DNA of 64,000 nt from Neorhodopirellula pilleata (GCF_007859915.1 NZ_SJPM01000004.1:244881-308880), one strand, 5' to 3'; counted from the first letter of the stretch, positions 43,292-52,044 are shown. Translations and numbers: made by a program. Notes: generated from the sequence alone by a model not told the origin.

Positions 43292-43333
43292 GTGGATTAT
43301 TGCTGTACTAGCCAACGGGGTGGAAACCCTTGA
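43292..43333 (+). CDS. Possible 13-codon leader peptide
   Basis: GTG 43292 to TGA 43331-43333 encodes MDYCCTSQRGGNP. It is preceded by AAAGGAGGTGATC (43277-43289), which is complementary over 13 bases to the usual 3' end of 16S rRNA, with seven bases between AGGAGG and the GTG. The mini-ORF overlaps helix P2 and its first hairpin, so ribosome movement would disturb the fold. A rival frame from ATG 43269 (46 codons) spans the same bases but has no Shine-Dalgarno. Whether either is translated is unknown. Confidence 0.4.
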   Translation: MDYCCTSQRGGNP

Positions 43334-43430
43334 CGAAAGTCGGCGGGCTGACGCTTGGGTCGGCCACCCCACTCGCGATCACACTTGCTTTTTGAGCCTG
43401 GCTCATTGAATGAGAAAAACGCGAGATTTT

Positions 43431-43477
43431 CCTGCTTGCTGAGATGGTTACCTTGGTCTCAGCAAGCAGGTTTTTTT
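43431..43477 (+). terminator. Rho-independent terminator
   Basis: CCTGCTTGCTGAGA (43431-43444) pairs perfectly with 43457-43470 across a 12-base loop, followed directly by seven T (43471-43477). It is the clearest intrinsic terminator in the window and ends the transcript of the candidate RNA, 122 bp before the exchanger start. Confidence 0.92.
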
Positions 43478-43564
43478 ATGCGCCGACGGTATCTCCCGTT
43501 TGCGTGCCATCGTCCTCCCGACCATGTGTCGTTTCTGGTAACCTCTTCTCGTCACCGCTTCCTC

Positions 43565-43599
43565 ACTCATCACTCTCGACTCATCACTCTCGACTCTTC
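43565..43599. repeat. Five 7-bp units directly before the exchanger start codon
   Basis: ACTCATC, ACTCTCG, ACTCATC, ACTCTCG and ACTCTTC follow one another in exact 7-bp phase, and the ATG begins at 43600. The units resemble the CTCTTCA and CTCGCCA heptads of the 30.2 and 57.1 kb elements. They occupy the place of the Shine-Dalgarno sequence; no GGAG-like motif is present. Confidence 0.75.
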
Positions 43600-44607
43600 A
43601 TGCTCTTCGCCATTGGACAACTGATCGCCGGTTCGCTGTTGCTGCTCATCGGTGGTGAAGGAGTCGTTAGGGGGGCCTCGCGGTTGGCGATTTTGGCTCG
43701 ACTGAGTCCGCTGTTTGTCGGCTTGACGGTGGTTTCATTGGGCACCAGTGCCCCTGAAATGGCGGTCAGCATCGCGACCGCACTCGACGGCCAAGCGGAC
43801 ATCACGATCGGCAATGTCGTCGGTAGCAATCTGTTCAACATGTTGATGATCGTCGGATTCAGTGCGATCGTGGTGGCGTTGCCTGTTGATCGACAAATCA
43901 CTTATTTCGACGTCCCCGTAATGGTTGTCACCTGCATCGCGATGGGCGCGTTCGGATACGACGGAAACATCAATCGCATCGACGGGATCATTCTGTTGAC
44001 CGCGATGGTGATTTATTTTGGCGTATCCTACAAACTCGGCAAACAAAAACCTTCGGCTGAGATGATGGAGTTCGTCGAAGATGTCGCTGGCGAACCGTTG
44101 GAGAGCGATTCGCTGGGACGCAAGGTCGGTGCGGTCTTGATGCAATTCTTGATCTTGGCGTTGGGGATCGGCGCGTTGATTTTGGGTTGCGAATGGTTCG
44201 TCGCCGGGTCGGTCACGTTTGCCAGGTTCTTTGGATTATCCGAAGCGGTCATCGGTTTGACGATCGTGTCGGTGGGTACGTCGTTGCCAGAGTTGGTGAC
44301 TTCCGTCGCCGCGACGCTCAAGGGAGAACGCGGCATCGCGATCGGCAACGCCGTCGGCAGTACGATCTTGAACATCCTCGCGGTGCTCGGTGTTGCTTCG
44401 GTGGTATCTCCGGTGGGAATCAATGTCCTGCGTTCGATCGAGGTAATCGACATTCCCGTCATGGTCGCCGCAGCGCTGGTGAGTTGGTTTGTCTTTCGCA
44501 CCGATCATACGGTGACGCGGCTCGAAGGATTTTTCTTAACGGGTTTGTACGGCTGTTACATCGTCTACTTGTTGATCGTCAACAACGCGATTCCCACACC
44601 TTGGTAG
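43600..44607 (+). CDS. Ca2+/Na+ exchanger (CaCA family, YrbG-like)
   Basis: Integral membrane exchanger, two inverted halves of about five helices each. The alpha repeats are LTVVSLGTSAPEMAVS (about 41-56) and LTIVSVGTSLPELVTS (about 220-235), with the GN/D-type second parts GNVVGSNLFNMLMIVG and GNAVGSTILNILAVLG. 335 residues from ATG 43600; the frame is open upstream to 43444 but that region is the terminator loop and heptad repeats. A short hydrophilic loop separates the halves. The next gene starts 4 bp after its stop. Confidence 0.93.
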   Translation: MLFAIGQLIAGSLLLLIGGEGVVRGASRLAILARLSPLFVGLTVVSLGTSAPEMAVSIATALDGQADITIGNVVGSNLFNMLMIVGFSAIVVALPVDRQITYFDVPVMVVTCIAMGAFGYDGNINRIDGIILLTAMVIYFGVSYKLGKQKPSAEMMEFVEDVAGEPLESDSLGRKVGAVLMQFLILALGIGALILGCEWFVAGSVTFARFFGLSEAVIGLTIVSVGTSLPELVTSVAATLKGERGIAIGNAVGSTILNILAVLGVASVVSPVGINVLRSIEVIDIPVMVAAALVSWFVFRTDHTVTRLEGFFLTGLYGCYIVYLLIVNNAIPTPW

Positions 44608-44611
44608 ACCG

Positions 44612-46333
44612 ATGAGCCGAATCGAACCGCTTCGTTATTCGCGACGCGAGTTGATGCGGATGGTCTTCGGGGCGACGTCGGTTGCCGCGTTCGTCGCATC
44701 AGGTGGTTGCGATCAGTGGCCCTCCGGGCCGCCATGGTTCTCGGGGCCGTTGCCGCCTTCGGGAACACTGCTTTCACCGAACCGTGAGATCGGACATCGA
44801 CTTCGGCTGCCTCGAGAGCAACGGATCACTGACACGGGGACTCTCTCGTCAACCCGGCATCGTTGCGTCATCGTCGGTGGTGGGGTTTCTGGTCTCAGTG
44901 CGGCGTGGCATTTGGAGCGCAACGGCATCGACGACTTTGTCGTGCTTGAGCTCGAATCGGTCGTCGGAGGGACCTCTCGCGGAGGCCAAAGCGAAACGTT
45001 TCGTTTTCCCTGGGGCGCCCACTATCTGCCGGCCCCTCAAGCATCCAATCCTGAGTTGGTCGCCTTCTTACATTCGATCGGTGTGATCGAGTCAATCCAA
45101 GGCGAGGAGATTCGATACGCCGAGCAGTATCTATGTCGTGAACCGGAAGAGCGTCTGTTTGCTCGCGGTCGTTGGTGGCCGGGTCTTGTGCCGGAAGGAC
45201 TCTTGACGCCCGAGGACAACGAGCAATTGTCCCGATTTGAGGATTTGATGCGGACATGGTCGACCCGGATCGGCGATGACGGCAAGCCTTTCTTCACGCT
45301 TCCGACATCCCGTTGCAGCCACGATCCCGAAGCCGTTTCGCTCGATCAAATGTCGTTCGCCGATTGGCTGGACGGGCAAGCGTTCAACGCGCCGGCACTG
45401 CGTTGGTTGGCTCGCTATGCCTGTCAAGACGACTACGGATTGAATCCCGAGCAAACCAGTGCGTGGGCGGGAGTATTTTATTTTGCCGCCCGCCTGATCG
45501 AAGGCAGCGACCGGACGCAGCCCGTACTGACGTGGCCGGAAGGGAACGCTTTTCTGGTTGATCGGTTGTACCAAGACGTTGCCGCTCACGTTCAAACGGA
45601 TCAAGCGGTGATGCGAATCGACGAAGAGGCCGACGGCGTCCTGCGATTGACGCTGCTCGACACGTCGACATCGAAACCAAGAATCATGGATGCCGAGCAC
45701 GTGATCTTGGCCGTTCCTGAATTCGTACGTCGCCGGCTGATGCCCCCCGCGACCATGAAAGCGGGCGTGACTTCGCCGGATCAGCAAACGGAGCCAAAGC
45801 GGCATGAGTCGACGTATCGATATGGTTCATGGCTGGTCGCCAACGTGCACCTGACCGATCGGCCTAACGAAACCGGTTTTCCGATGTCGTGGGACAATGT
45901 TTCGTATGCCTCGTCGTCGCTCGGGTATGTCAATTCGGTTCACCAGACCGGACGTGATCACGGCGCGACCGTGTTGACATGGTACACCGCGCTCCCCGAA
46001 GAGTTACCAGGAGATGCGCCAGAAAAGATTCGCGAACGATTGCTGGGAATGACATGGGCGGAGGCCAGCGAGATCGTGATCAGCGACTTGGAAACCATGC
46101 ATCCTGATATTCGGCCGCTGGTCTCGCGTTTGGACGTGATGGTATGGGGGCACGCCATGGTCCAACCGCGTGTCGGCACAATCTTTCATCCCCAGTGCCG
46201 GTTCAACGAAAGCGATAATCGCCGAGTACACGTCGCCTGCACGGACTTAAGCCGAATTGCGTTGTTCGAAGAAGCATTCGATCATGGCTGTCGCGCCGCG
46301 ATGAAGGTCGCCTCTCTGGGGGTGACAACATGA
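44612..46333 (+). CDS. Tat-exported FAD-dependent amine-oxidase-like oxidoreductase
   Basis: The N-terminus has a twin-arginine motif (YSRRELMRMVFG) with a hydrophobic stretch ending GGC, so the protein is exported folded and may be lipid-anchored. The FAD-binding VIVGGGVSGLSAAWHLE lies at about residue 87-103 and the second dinucleotide motif VVGGTSRGG near 120. The C-terminal part VHVACTDLSRIALFEEAFD is a protoporphyrinogen-oxidase/amine-oxidase-like closing region. Substrate unknown. It starts 4 bp after the exchanger gene, so they are likely co-transcribed, though no functional link is obvious. Confidence 0.82.
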   Translation: MSRIEPLRYSRRELMRMVFGATSVAAFVASGGCDQWPSGPPWFSGPLPPSGTLLSPNREIGHRLRLPREQRITDTGTLSSTRHRCVIVGGGVSGLSAAWHLERNGIDDFVVLELESVVGGTSRGGQSETFRFPWGAHYLPAPQASNPELVAFLHSIGVIESIQGEEIRYAEQYLCREPEERLFARGRWWPGLVPEGLLTPEDNEQLSRFEDLMRTWSTRIGDDGKPFFTLPTSRCSHDPEAVSLDQMSFADWLDGQAFNAPALRWLARYACQDDYGLNPEQTSAWAGVFYFAARLIEGSDRTQPVLTWPEGNAFLVDRLYQDVAAHVQTDQAVMRIDEEADGVLRLTLLDTSTSKPRIMDAEHVILAVPEFVRRRLMPPATMKAGVTSPDQQTEPKRHESTYRYGSWLVANVHLTDRPNETGFPMSWDNVSYASSSLGYVNSVHQTGRDHGATVLTWYTALPEELPGDAPEKIRERLLGMTWAEASEIVISDLETMHPDIRPLVSRLDVMVWGHAMVQPRVGTIFHPQCRFNESDNRRVHVACTDLSRIALFEEAFDHGCRAAMKVASLGVTT

Positions 46334-46375
46334 GGCGGCTTGCAATCCGATGCTGCCGGCCGACCGGTTTCGTAT

Positions 46376-47833
46376 TCATGCGAATTCGGGAATTTCGAAG
46401 CCGGATCGATATTCTCTCTTCAAGAACTGGTTGCCCGACTCGGCGTGTTCGCCAACGAATTGCTCTGACTCTGGATCAAGTTCCAGCATCGGGCTAAGGC
46501 GAATGGCCGGATCGTTCAAGTGAAGTTGGTGCGACCGAAGGTGTTCGCCGGTGGCGGCGACGAGATTTCGCCACTCATCCAAAGCCACCTCGTTAACGGC
46601 GTCTTGGCTGAATGCTCCGCCGGCTCGGAAGGCGACATTGGCCAAATTGCACCACCCCGTGCTGTCATTGCCGACGGACACCTCGGCGTGCAAAACAGAA
46701 CGATCGTGATTGCGGACGGCGTCGATGAAATTCTGTTGATGCAGCACGTCGCCGCGGTTGCCTGTGAATTCTCGAATCGTTCTCCCGTCGTTGTCGAACG
46801 CAACGGCTCGTCCCCGTTGGCCTTCGAATCGGCCGCCTTGGCAGTGGGCGATGTATCCGGAATGTGGGCCATGATGGGTGGCCCGTTGTTTCGAACCGGG
46901 CTGGTCGGCTAGGTTCGACAGTCCGATGAGAACGGGAATCGAACCCGTATCGAAGTAGGCGAAGTGCACATTGGGTGTATCGCCAGCGTCGTTAAAGCCG
47001 ACTCGTCCGCCACCGGCGAGAATTCGGTGAGGCAACGCGACGGAATCTTGGAAGATGTTATTGCGGACGTCATCGAGAATGTGCACGCCCCAGTTACCCA
47101 TGTCACCCGAACCGGTGTTCCAGTCCCAGTGCCAGTCATAATGCAACTGGTTTCGGTAGATCGGTTGTTTTTGGGCCGGGCCCAGCCATGTGTCGTAGGC
47201 CAAATTCTTGTCGATTGGCAGCGGCGCGTCGCTCTTGCCGATTGATTTGCGAATGAAGTAGTGATTCACGCGAGCCACTTGGATCTCGCCGAGCCCCTTT
47301 TCCTCGTGCAGAAACTTCTTGATTTCCGCTTGCATCGGATCGGAACGTTGCTGCGTCCCGATTTGACAGATGCGGTCGTATTTGCGAGCTGCCGCGACGA
47401 CTTGTCTTCCTTCCCATTGGCTGTGAGAGAGCGGTTTTTCGACGTAGACGTCCTTGCCCGCTTGCATGGCCCAGATGGCTGCAAGGCAATGCCAATGATT
47501 GCACGTCGTGATCACGACCGCGTCGATGTTCGGGTCACCGATCAGATCGCGCAGGTCTTGGAACCCTTTCGCCAACGGAAAACGCTCCTTCGCTTGGCCC
47601 AAACGCTGCGAATCGACGTCGCAAAGCCCGGCTATCCTTACCCCGGGAACCTCACCGAACTGCTTCATCAACAAACCACCTCGCACGCCACAGCCGATGA
47701 AGCCTAACTTGATTTCATCGTTGGCGTCGGCCGCCCGAAGCGACCGCCCAGCAGCAGACGTCATTAAGCCCGCAGCGACCGTCGCGGAGAAGAAATCGCG
47801 TCTCGATGGAGTGTGTGAAGTTGAATTGCACAT
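46376..47833 (-). CDS. Tat-exported Gfo/Idh/MocA-family oxidoreductase
   Basis: NAD(P)-dependent sugar oxidoreductase. Twin-arginine signal SRRDFFSATVAAGLMTSAAG, Rossmann motif LGFIGCGVRGGLL, catalytic Lys in YVEKPLSHSQWEG, and active-site region GNWGVHILDDVRN. 485 residues, normal for the exported planctomycete paralogues. It follows the GH78-type glycosidase gene on the same strand (gap 86 bp, including a 14-bp repeat), so it may process the sugar released by that enzyme. It is convergent with the FAD oxidoreductase. Confidence 0.9.
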   Translation of the reverse strand: MCNSTSHTPSRRDFFSATVAAGLMTSAAGRSLRAADANDEIKLGFIGCGVRGGLLMKQFGEVPGVRIAGLCDVDSQRLGQAKERFPLAKGFQDLRDLIGDPNIDAVVITTCNHWHCLAAIWAMQAGKDVYVEKPLSHSQWEGRQVVAAARKYDRICQIGTQQRSDPMQAEIKKFLHEEKGLGEIQVARVNHYFIRKSIGKSDAPLPIDKNLAYDTWLGPAQKQPIYRNQLHYDWHWDWNTGSGDMGNWGVHILDDVRNNIFQDSVALPHRILAGGGRVGFNDAGDTPNVHFAYFDTGSIPVLIGLSNLADQPGSKQRATHHGPHSGYIAHCQGGRFEGQRGRAVAFDNDGRTIREFTGNRGDVLHQQNFIDAVRNHDRSVLHAEVSVGNDSTGWCNLANVAFRAGGAFSQDAVNEVALDEWRNLVAATGEHLRSHQLHLNDPAIRLSPMLELDPESEQFVGEHAESGNQFLKREYRSGFEIPEFA

Positions 47834-47864
47834 GGTGGATTAAGCTAGGCAGGAGTTCGGAGTC

Positions 47865-47900
47865 GGTTCACTGGGATTGGTTCACTGGGATTGGTTCACC
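47865..47900. repeat. 14-bp direct repeat, two and a half copies
   Basis: GGTTCACTGGGATT is repeated at 47865-47878 and 47879-47892, then GGTTCACC to 47900. The unit is twice seven. It lies between the glycosidase stop and the Gfo/Idh/MocA start on the minus strand. Confidence 0.8.
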
Positions 47901-47919
47901 GTAGAACCAATCATTCCAT

Positions 47920-50397
47920 TCACTTCGTTTCAATGACGACATCGCCGACGAGTGCTTCCGTAATGACCCAGCGATCTCGGACCTTAGTGGCAACGGCTGG
48001 TTTCCCATCGATCAGTACGCCGGTCGTTCCCACGGCGGCCGGAACATCGACGGTTGCTTTGACACCGTCGGGTAGGGCCAGAGAAAGTTTAAAAGTGGAT
48101 TGGTTGGTCCAGTCGACCACGATCGGCCCAAGTTTCGTGGGAACGCGTCCGCGGGCGTACTTCAATTCACCGGGTTGAGGACTGATCGTTGCGGACGTCC
48201 ATCCAGGGTGTTTTGGTTCGACCCCGAGGACGAATCGAGGTAGCAGATTGGCGGGCGCGGCACCCCAAGCGTGATTCCAATCTTGGTTCGGCTTGTATTT
48301 AAGATCCCAAGCTTCCCAAGTAATCGTCGTTCCGCTATCGACCATGTGTTTCCAACTGCGGTCCCCCTCGGCGACGATCAAATCGAGTGCCTTTTGGTCG
48401 CTACCGTGACGGAACAATCCTTCCAGGAAATACTGCGCCGCGTAGGGGCTGCACCGCATGCTCTGCTTCCTTAACCAAGCGACCACGCCGGCTTCCTTTT
48501 CGTCTGGCACGATCCCAAAAGCCAATGGAAACAAGTTCGCGTGAAGACTGCTGTGATTCGTGCCGACGCCATCGCGATAGATCCCGGTCGATTCATCGAA
48601 AAACGTTGTCTGAAACGATGTGCGTGCAAGGTTCAAGCGATCTCGAAACGCTTGGGCGTCGCCGGACTTTCCGAGTCCGTCGGCCATCTCGGCCATTTGT
48701 CGGAGTGCTTCGATGTGAAACGCGTTCACGACCACATTGAGTTCCGTGAACACGAAACCGTCGCGTTCTTTCTGCGGCCAATCAACGATGTCATGCCGCT
48801 TGCGATCTAACTCGTCGCTCCGGATCAGTCCGTCTTCGCCACTGCGATGCAACAACGTCTTGGTCTTTAACGATTCGTAGCGATGGCTTAACCATTCGTC
48901 GTTCCCCGATTGCATCCATTCGGCGTGGGCCATGAATACCATGTGGGGCGCCCACTCGGTCGGCCAAGTTCCATGCTCCATCAACCAATCAAACGTTTTC
49001 GCCGCCATCTCGACATCGTCATCGGTGTAGTAGTGACTCAGTTGGTTGAGATAGGCATCGGCTTCGTAGGGGATTCGTTCCCGGTCACCGTCGACATAAA
49101 CTCCCGCGAACGTTGTTGCCTTGATACTGTACTTGCACAGTTCCCAGATCTCGTTAAGCAACTCGTTGGAGCATTCGAACGAACTCGCGTCGTCGTTCCA
49201 GTTCGAGGCGAAAGCGGCACGACGTGAGATGTATTCGGGTTGAAAATCACCGTCCCAACCTTCCACTTCGACCCACCGAAACGGCATGACGGGCAACCAG
49301 GACCTAGGTGTCAGGACCGCCGGCGGATGGTCGCCTGTTGCACCGGCTTGTTCGGTATTTCGAACGTCGACTGGGGCGGGCACGATCCAAGTACCGATTT
49401 GCCCACTACCTTTTCGAAAGTCGCTGACTCCATAGCGCACCGTTCCTGGTGGCTCGCGATCGATTCGTCCGTTCTTTAGTTTTTCACCGAAATGAAGTTT
49501 CCCATTTCCTCTTCCAGAGCGAGGGATCCGCATCGCGATGTTCCCGAAGGCGACTTTGCCGAAATCAACTAAGGTGACTTGATCGTCGATTTTAGTAACC
49601 GCCACCGGTGCTTGTTCTACGATCGAAACCGTATCCTCGGCTGGTACTTGCGGTAGTTCTTTAATGAACAGATTGCGGAAGCGATAAGTTTGTCCTTTCT
49701 CGCCGTGATGTTGGATCGCAATGTATCCGTAGGCGTCAGCGGTATCGCGGAACGAGCAAGTCGGCACGCCGTTGACTTCGATAGAAATGCGATCTTCGAT
49801 GCATGTGATGTCGAACCGATTCCATCCGTGGCGATTCAGAGCGTTGGCAATGACGGGGTCTGCGAAGGCCGCTTTGGATTCCGCCTCGTGTTCAAGGAAC
49901 GGTTCGATTGACCGTCCAGAAGTGCTCGGCCAAACCCAGCCCCGCCGTGCTTCATCGTAAAGACCTCCCGACCATTTTCGATCTGAGCCATCGCATTCGG
50001 CCTGGTAGCCGAACACCTTTTTTTGGGCGTTCTCATCGACATGGCATCGAAACATGACACCGGAGTTAGCCGGACCTTCGGGCAGATGGATCTCAACGCT
50101 CACACGGAAGTCGGCATACTTTCGTTCGGTAACCAGAAAGAACTTCTTATCGGCGCGAAGATGAATTTCGCCGTCGATCACCTTAGCTTCGCCGTATGGA
50201 TACGGGTTCCACCATCCGGTGAGATCCGCACCATTGAACAACGGCGTGTAACCACGGCTGAGCATGGATTCCATGCCATCGGTGTTATCCTGGGATTCGG
50301 CATTTCGGTGGCTCGACAAAGCCAAGCCTTCCTGTCCGATCGCAGGACAAACGAACCACAAGCTAGCCAACAACCATCCAAATGATTCAAGTCTCAT
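47920..50397 (-). CDS. Secreted DUF1080 / GH78 alpha-L-rhamnosidase-like fusion
   Basis: The signal peptide (MRLESFGWLLASLWFVCPAIGQ) is followed by a DUF1080 (3-keto-disaccharide hydrolase-like) beta sandwich at about 40-255 (SRGYTPLFNGADLTGWW). Next come GH78-type beta domains (about 260-400) and an (alpha/alpha)6 catalytic barrel (about 410-750), where VDGDRERIPYEADAY and HGTWPTEWAPHM carry the likely acidic residues. A C-terminal beta domain follows. Start ATG 50397 gives the signal peptide at the N-terminus; the frame is open to 50463. Predicted to release rhamnose or a related sugar from algal or bacterial polysaccharide, working with the Gfo/Idh/MocA gene downstream. Confidence 0.85.
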   Translation of the reverse strand: MRLESFGWLLASLWFVCPAIGQEGLALSSHRNAESQDNTDGMESMLSRGYTPLFNGADLTGWWNPYPYGEAKVIDGEIHLRADKKFFLVTERKYADFRVSVEIHLPEGPANSGVMFRCHVDENAQKKVFGYQAECDGSDRKWSGGLYDEARRGWVWPSTSGRSIEPFLEHEAESKAAFADPVIANALNRHGWNRFDITCIEDRISIEVNGVPTCSFRDTADAYGYIAIQHHGEKGQTYRFRNLFIKELPQVPAEDTVSIVEQAPVAVTKIDDQVTLVDFGKVAFGNIAMRIPRSGRGNGKLHFGEKLKNGRIDREPPGTVRYGVSDFRKGSGQIGTWIVPAPVDVRNTEQAGATGDHPPAVLTPRSWLPVMPFRWVEVEGWDGDFQPEYISRRAAFASNWNDDASSFECSNELLNEIWELCKYSIKATTFAGVYVDGDRERIPYEADAYLNQLSHYYTDDDVEMAAKTFDWLMEHGTWPTEWAPHMVFMAHAEWMQSGNDEWLSHRYESLKTKTLLHRSGEDGLIRSDELDRKRHDIVDWPQKERDGFVFTELNVVVNAFHIEALRQMAEMADGLGKSGDAQAFRDRLNLARTSFQTTFFDESTGIYRDGVGTNHSSLHANLFPLAFGIVPDEKEAGVVAWLRKQSMRCSPYAAQYFLEGLFRHGSDQKALDLIVAEGDRSWKHMVDSGTTITWEAWDLKYKPNQDWNHAWGAAPANLLPRFVLGVEPKHPGWTSATISPQPGELKYARGRVPTKLGPIVVDWTNQSTFKLSLALPDGVKATVDVPAAVGTTGVLIDGKPAVATKVRDRWVITEALVGDVVIETK

Positions 50398-50488
50398 AAT
50401 CTTTGCCCCAAAAAAGTTTGGATTCGATTCCCGGCCATTGCGACGACAGGATCGGCTAAACAACCGACCTTTCGCTCAGCGGTTTGGG

Positions 50489-50665
50489 TTAGATTCCTTT
50501 TTCTTCGGGGGCCGCGCTGACCCGCGCCGCTTCTTCCTCGATCAATTGGTTGTATTTATCGATTTCGCTTTGCGGCGCATCGCTGACTACATTCTTTGCC
50601 GCGTCAGACGAGCAGCCGCCGAAGATTGCCAGTGCGAGAAGAACGACGTAAATTTTAGTATTCAT
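50489..50665 (-). CDS. Small lipoprotein (58 residues)
   Basis: ATG at 50665 to TAA at 50489. The protein begins with MNTKIYVVLLALAIFGGC, a hydrophobic helix ending in a lipobox Cys (IFGGC), followed by about 40 hydrophilic residues rich in Glu and Ala. Short lipoproteins of this kind commonly accompany DUF1559 genes in planctomycetes, and this one lies 155 bp downstream of such a gene on the same strand. No Shine-Dalgarno is visible before the ATG. Function unknown. Confidence 0.7.
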   Translation of the reverse strand: MNTKIYVVLLALAIFGGCSSDAAKNVVSDAPQSEIDKYNQLIEEEAARVSAAPEEKGI

Positions 50666-50748
50666 TGGGGATCAAATGCTTTCTTCGATGAATTGCTAGC
50701 GGGTGAAGAATTTTGGACGGGTGGGGATAATGAAAAGGTTGCCTCAAC

Positions 50749-50776
50749 TAGCCGCATGTCCTTGAACATGCGGCTA
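50749..50776 (-). terminator. 11-bp perfect hairpin between DUF1559 gene and small lipoprotein
   Basis: TAGCCGCATGT (50749-50759) and ACATGCGGCTA (50766-50776) pair perfectly with a six-base loop. In the direction of the minus-strand transcripts no T-run follows at once, so it may be a processing or attenuation hairpin that lowers read-through from the DUF1559 gene. Confidence 0.6.
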
Positions 50777-50820
50777 AACGCAACATTCTTAAATCAGTCT
50801 TGGTCGACTTAGCAGCCGTT

Positions 50821-52044
50821 TCAGATGTCTTCGTCGATGACTTCTTTGTTGGCTCGCGTTCCGAGCGCACCCCACAGTCCGTAAGGGCTGACTTCGCCCG
50901 CGACTGACACAGGGCTGCCGTGGTACGAGACCATGTGACGATTGCTGTTACCTGCTTCGATCGAGTCGGTAATGAACTTGACGGCCCCATCACCCATCAG
51001 CACGTGAGCACCACCTTGGTGGCGGCTTGATGCGGTTACGGTTTGGTCATGGCTATCATTGAAGCCCGTGCAAAGCCCAGAGTTCGGTGGCAGAATTGTG
51101 TGTACTTGAGTGAAGAGTGGATGGCAATCATGCCATCGGTATCCACGAGCGCTCGTGGCGCTGACCGTCGTGGCCGCGGCGGGAATCCAAAAACTTGGAC
51201 GCGCCGGGTCATGGAACTGATATTGATACTTGGGGTTTTGGCGACATTGATTTCGTCCGCTGCCGCTATCTGTGTAAGCGACATCGCCAGGCCGGGACGT
51301 TCGATTATCGGCGTCACCCAAGTCGGTCGCCAATTCGCCGCACATGATCGTATTGGCCAGCCCGTCGAGCGTATCTCTGAATTTCATGTTCCCGAACAGC
51401 ACAAACATCCCTCGATGAACGAGGCGCGATCGTTCGGCTTGCGTTGAATTGCTCATCGAATACGGCATGGTGGCACCGGTCGCCACGGTGTGCACATAAA
51501 CCGCTCCTTCACGCGACATGACCGACGAGTCGCCGGTGCAGGCCCCGTAATTGGTTCGGCCCAATGCGGGAAGCCCAACGCCTGGGTCGCTAGGGCAACG
51601 GTAGCCCGGAAGTTCGGTTCCCCAAGGACCGTAAGCGATCACCGCTGGTCCAGGTCCCATGGCTTGCCAAGGGTTCGGAGTTCCGCCGGGGTTCGCCAGG
51701 GGATTGCTGATTTGCTCCCAAAGAGCCTGCTGTTCGACGAACGGCAAGATCGCGATCAAGTAGGAACCGTGCCGATTGTTGGACGTGGTGTTACCCAGTT
51801 GGGCCCAGGGTTGAGCACCGTTGGGAATATCCGTTCCGTTGCCGTGAATCGGCAATTGATTGTACGCCGAATGGTAATTGTGAATTCCGAGGCCGATTTG
51901 CTTGAAATTGTTGCTGCAACTCATCCGCCGGGCGGCTTCGCGAGCCGCTTGAACGGCGGGAAGCAACAGCCCGACCAAGACGCCGATGATCGCGATGACC
52001 ACCAGCAGTTCGACAAGTGTGAAGCCAGAACGATTGCGTTTCAT
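50821..52044 (-). CDS. DUF1559 protein with prepilin-type N-terminus
   Basis: After the basic start (MKRNRSGFTLVELLVVIAII) comes the type IV pilin-like cleavage/methylation motif with Gly-Phe and the +5 Glu, and a hydrophobic helix. LLLPAVQAAREAARRMSC and NLKQIGL-like NFKQIGLGIHNYHSA are the DUF1559 (SBP_bac_10) signature. The C-terminal region HQGGAHVLMGDGAVKFI is also typical (His-x-Gly-Gly). 407 residues. This family is hugely expanded in planctomycetes, with unknown role, probably pseudopilin-like surface proteins. Start ATG 52044 chosen over 52095 so the prepilin motif is N-terminal. Divergent from the sigma-factor gene. Confidence 0.93.
   Translation of the reverse strand: MKRNRSGFTLVELLVVIAIIGVLVGLLLPAVQAAREAARRMSCSNNFKQIGLGIHNYHSAYNQLPIHGNGTDIPNGAQPWAQLGNTTSNNRHGSYLIAILPFVEQQALWEQISNPLANPGGTPNPWQAMGPGPAVIAYGPWGTELPGYRCPSDPGVGLPALGRTNYGACTGDSSVMSREGAVYVHTVATGATMPYSMSNSTQAERSRLVHRGMFVLFGNMKFRDTLDGLANTIMCGELATDLGDADNRTSRPGDVAYTDSGSGRNQCRQNPKYQYQFHDPARPSFWIPAAATTVSATSARGYRWHDCHPLFTQVHTILPPNSGLCTGFNDSHDQTVTASSRHQGGAHVLMGDGAVKFITDSIEAGNSNRHMVSYHGSPVSVAGEVSPYGLWGALGTRANKEVIDEDI

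Larger units (their letters stand above)
43277..43477 (+). ncRNA. Candidate structured RNA with Shine-Dalgarno helix and terminator
   Basis: Reading the plus strand as RNA gives a consistent fold. Helix P1 is GTGATC (43284-43289) with GATCAC (43377-43382). Helix P2 is GGGGTGG (43317-43323) with CCACCCC (43364-43370), enclosing two hairpins: 43327-43347 (CCCTTGAC, a GAAA tetraloop, GTCGGCGGG) and 43348-43363 (CTGAC, then GTCGG). A CTCATT/AATGAG hairpin follows at 43402-43414 and an intrinsic terminator at 43431-43477. P1 would trap the strong Shine-Dalgarno sequence at 43277-43289. It may be a leader or attenuator for the exchanger gene at 43600, or an independent small RNA. Fold by eye only. 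Confidence 0.55.

Noticed and set aside
43158-43409. 83-codon frame over the candidate RNA (or 46 codons from ATG 43269)
   Set aside because: No Shine-Dalgarno precedes either start, the sequence matches no family I know, and the same bases form a coherent fold. Not excluded, but less likely than the RNA and GTG mini-ORF reading.
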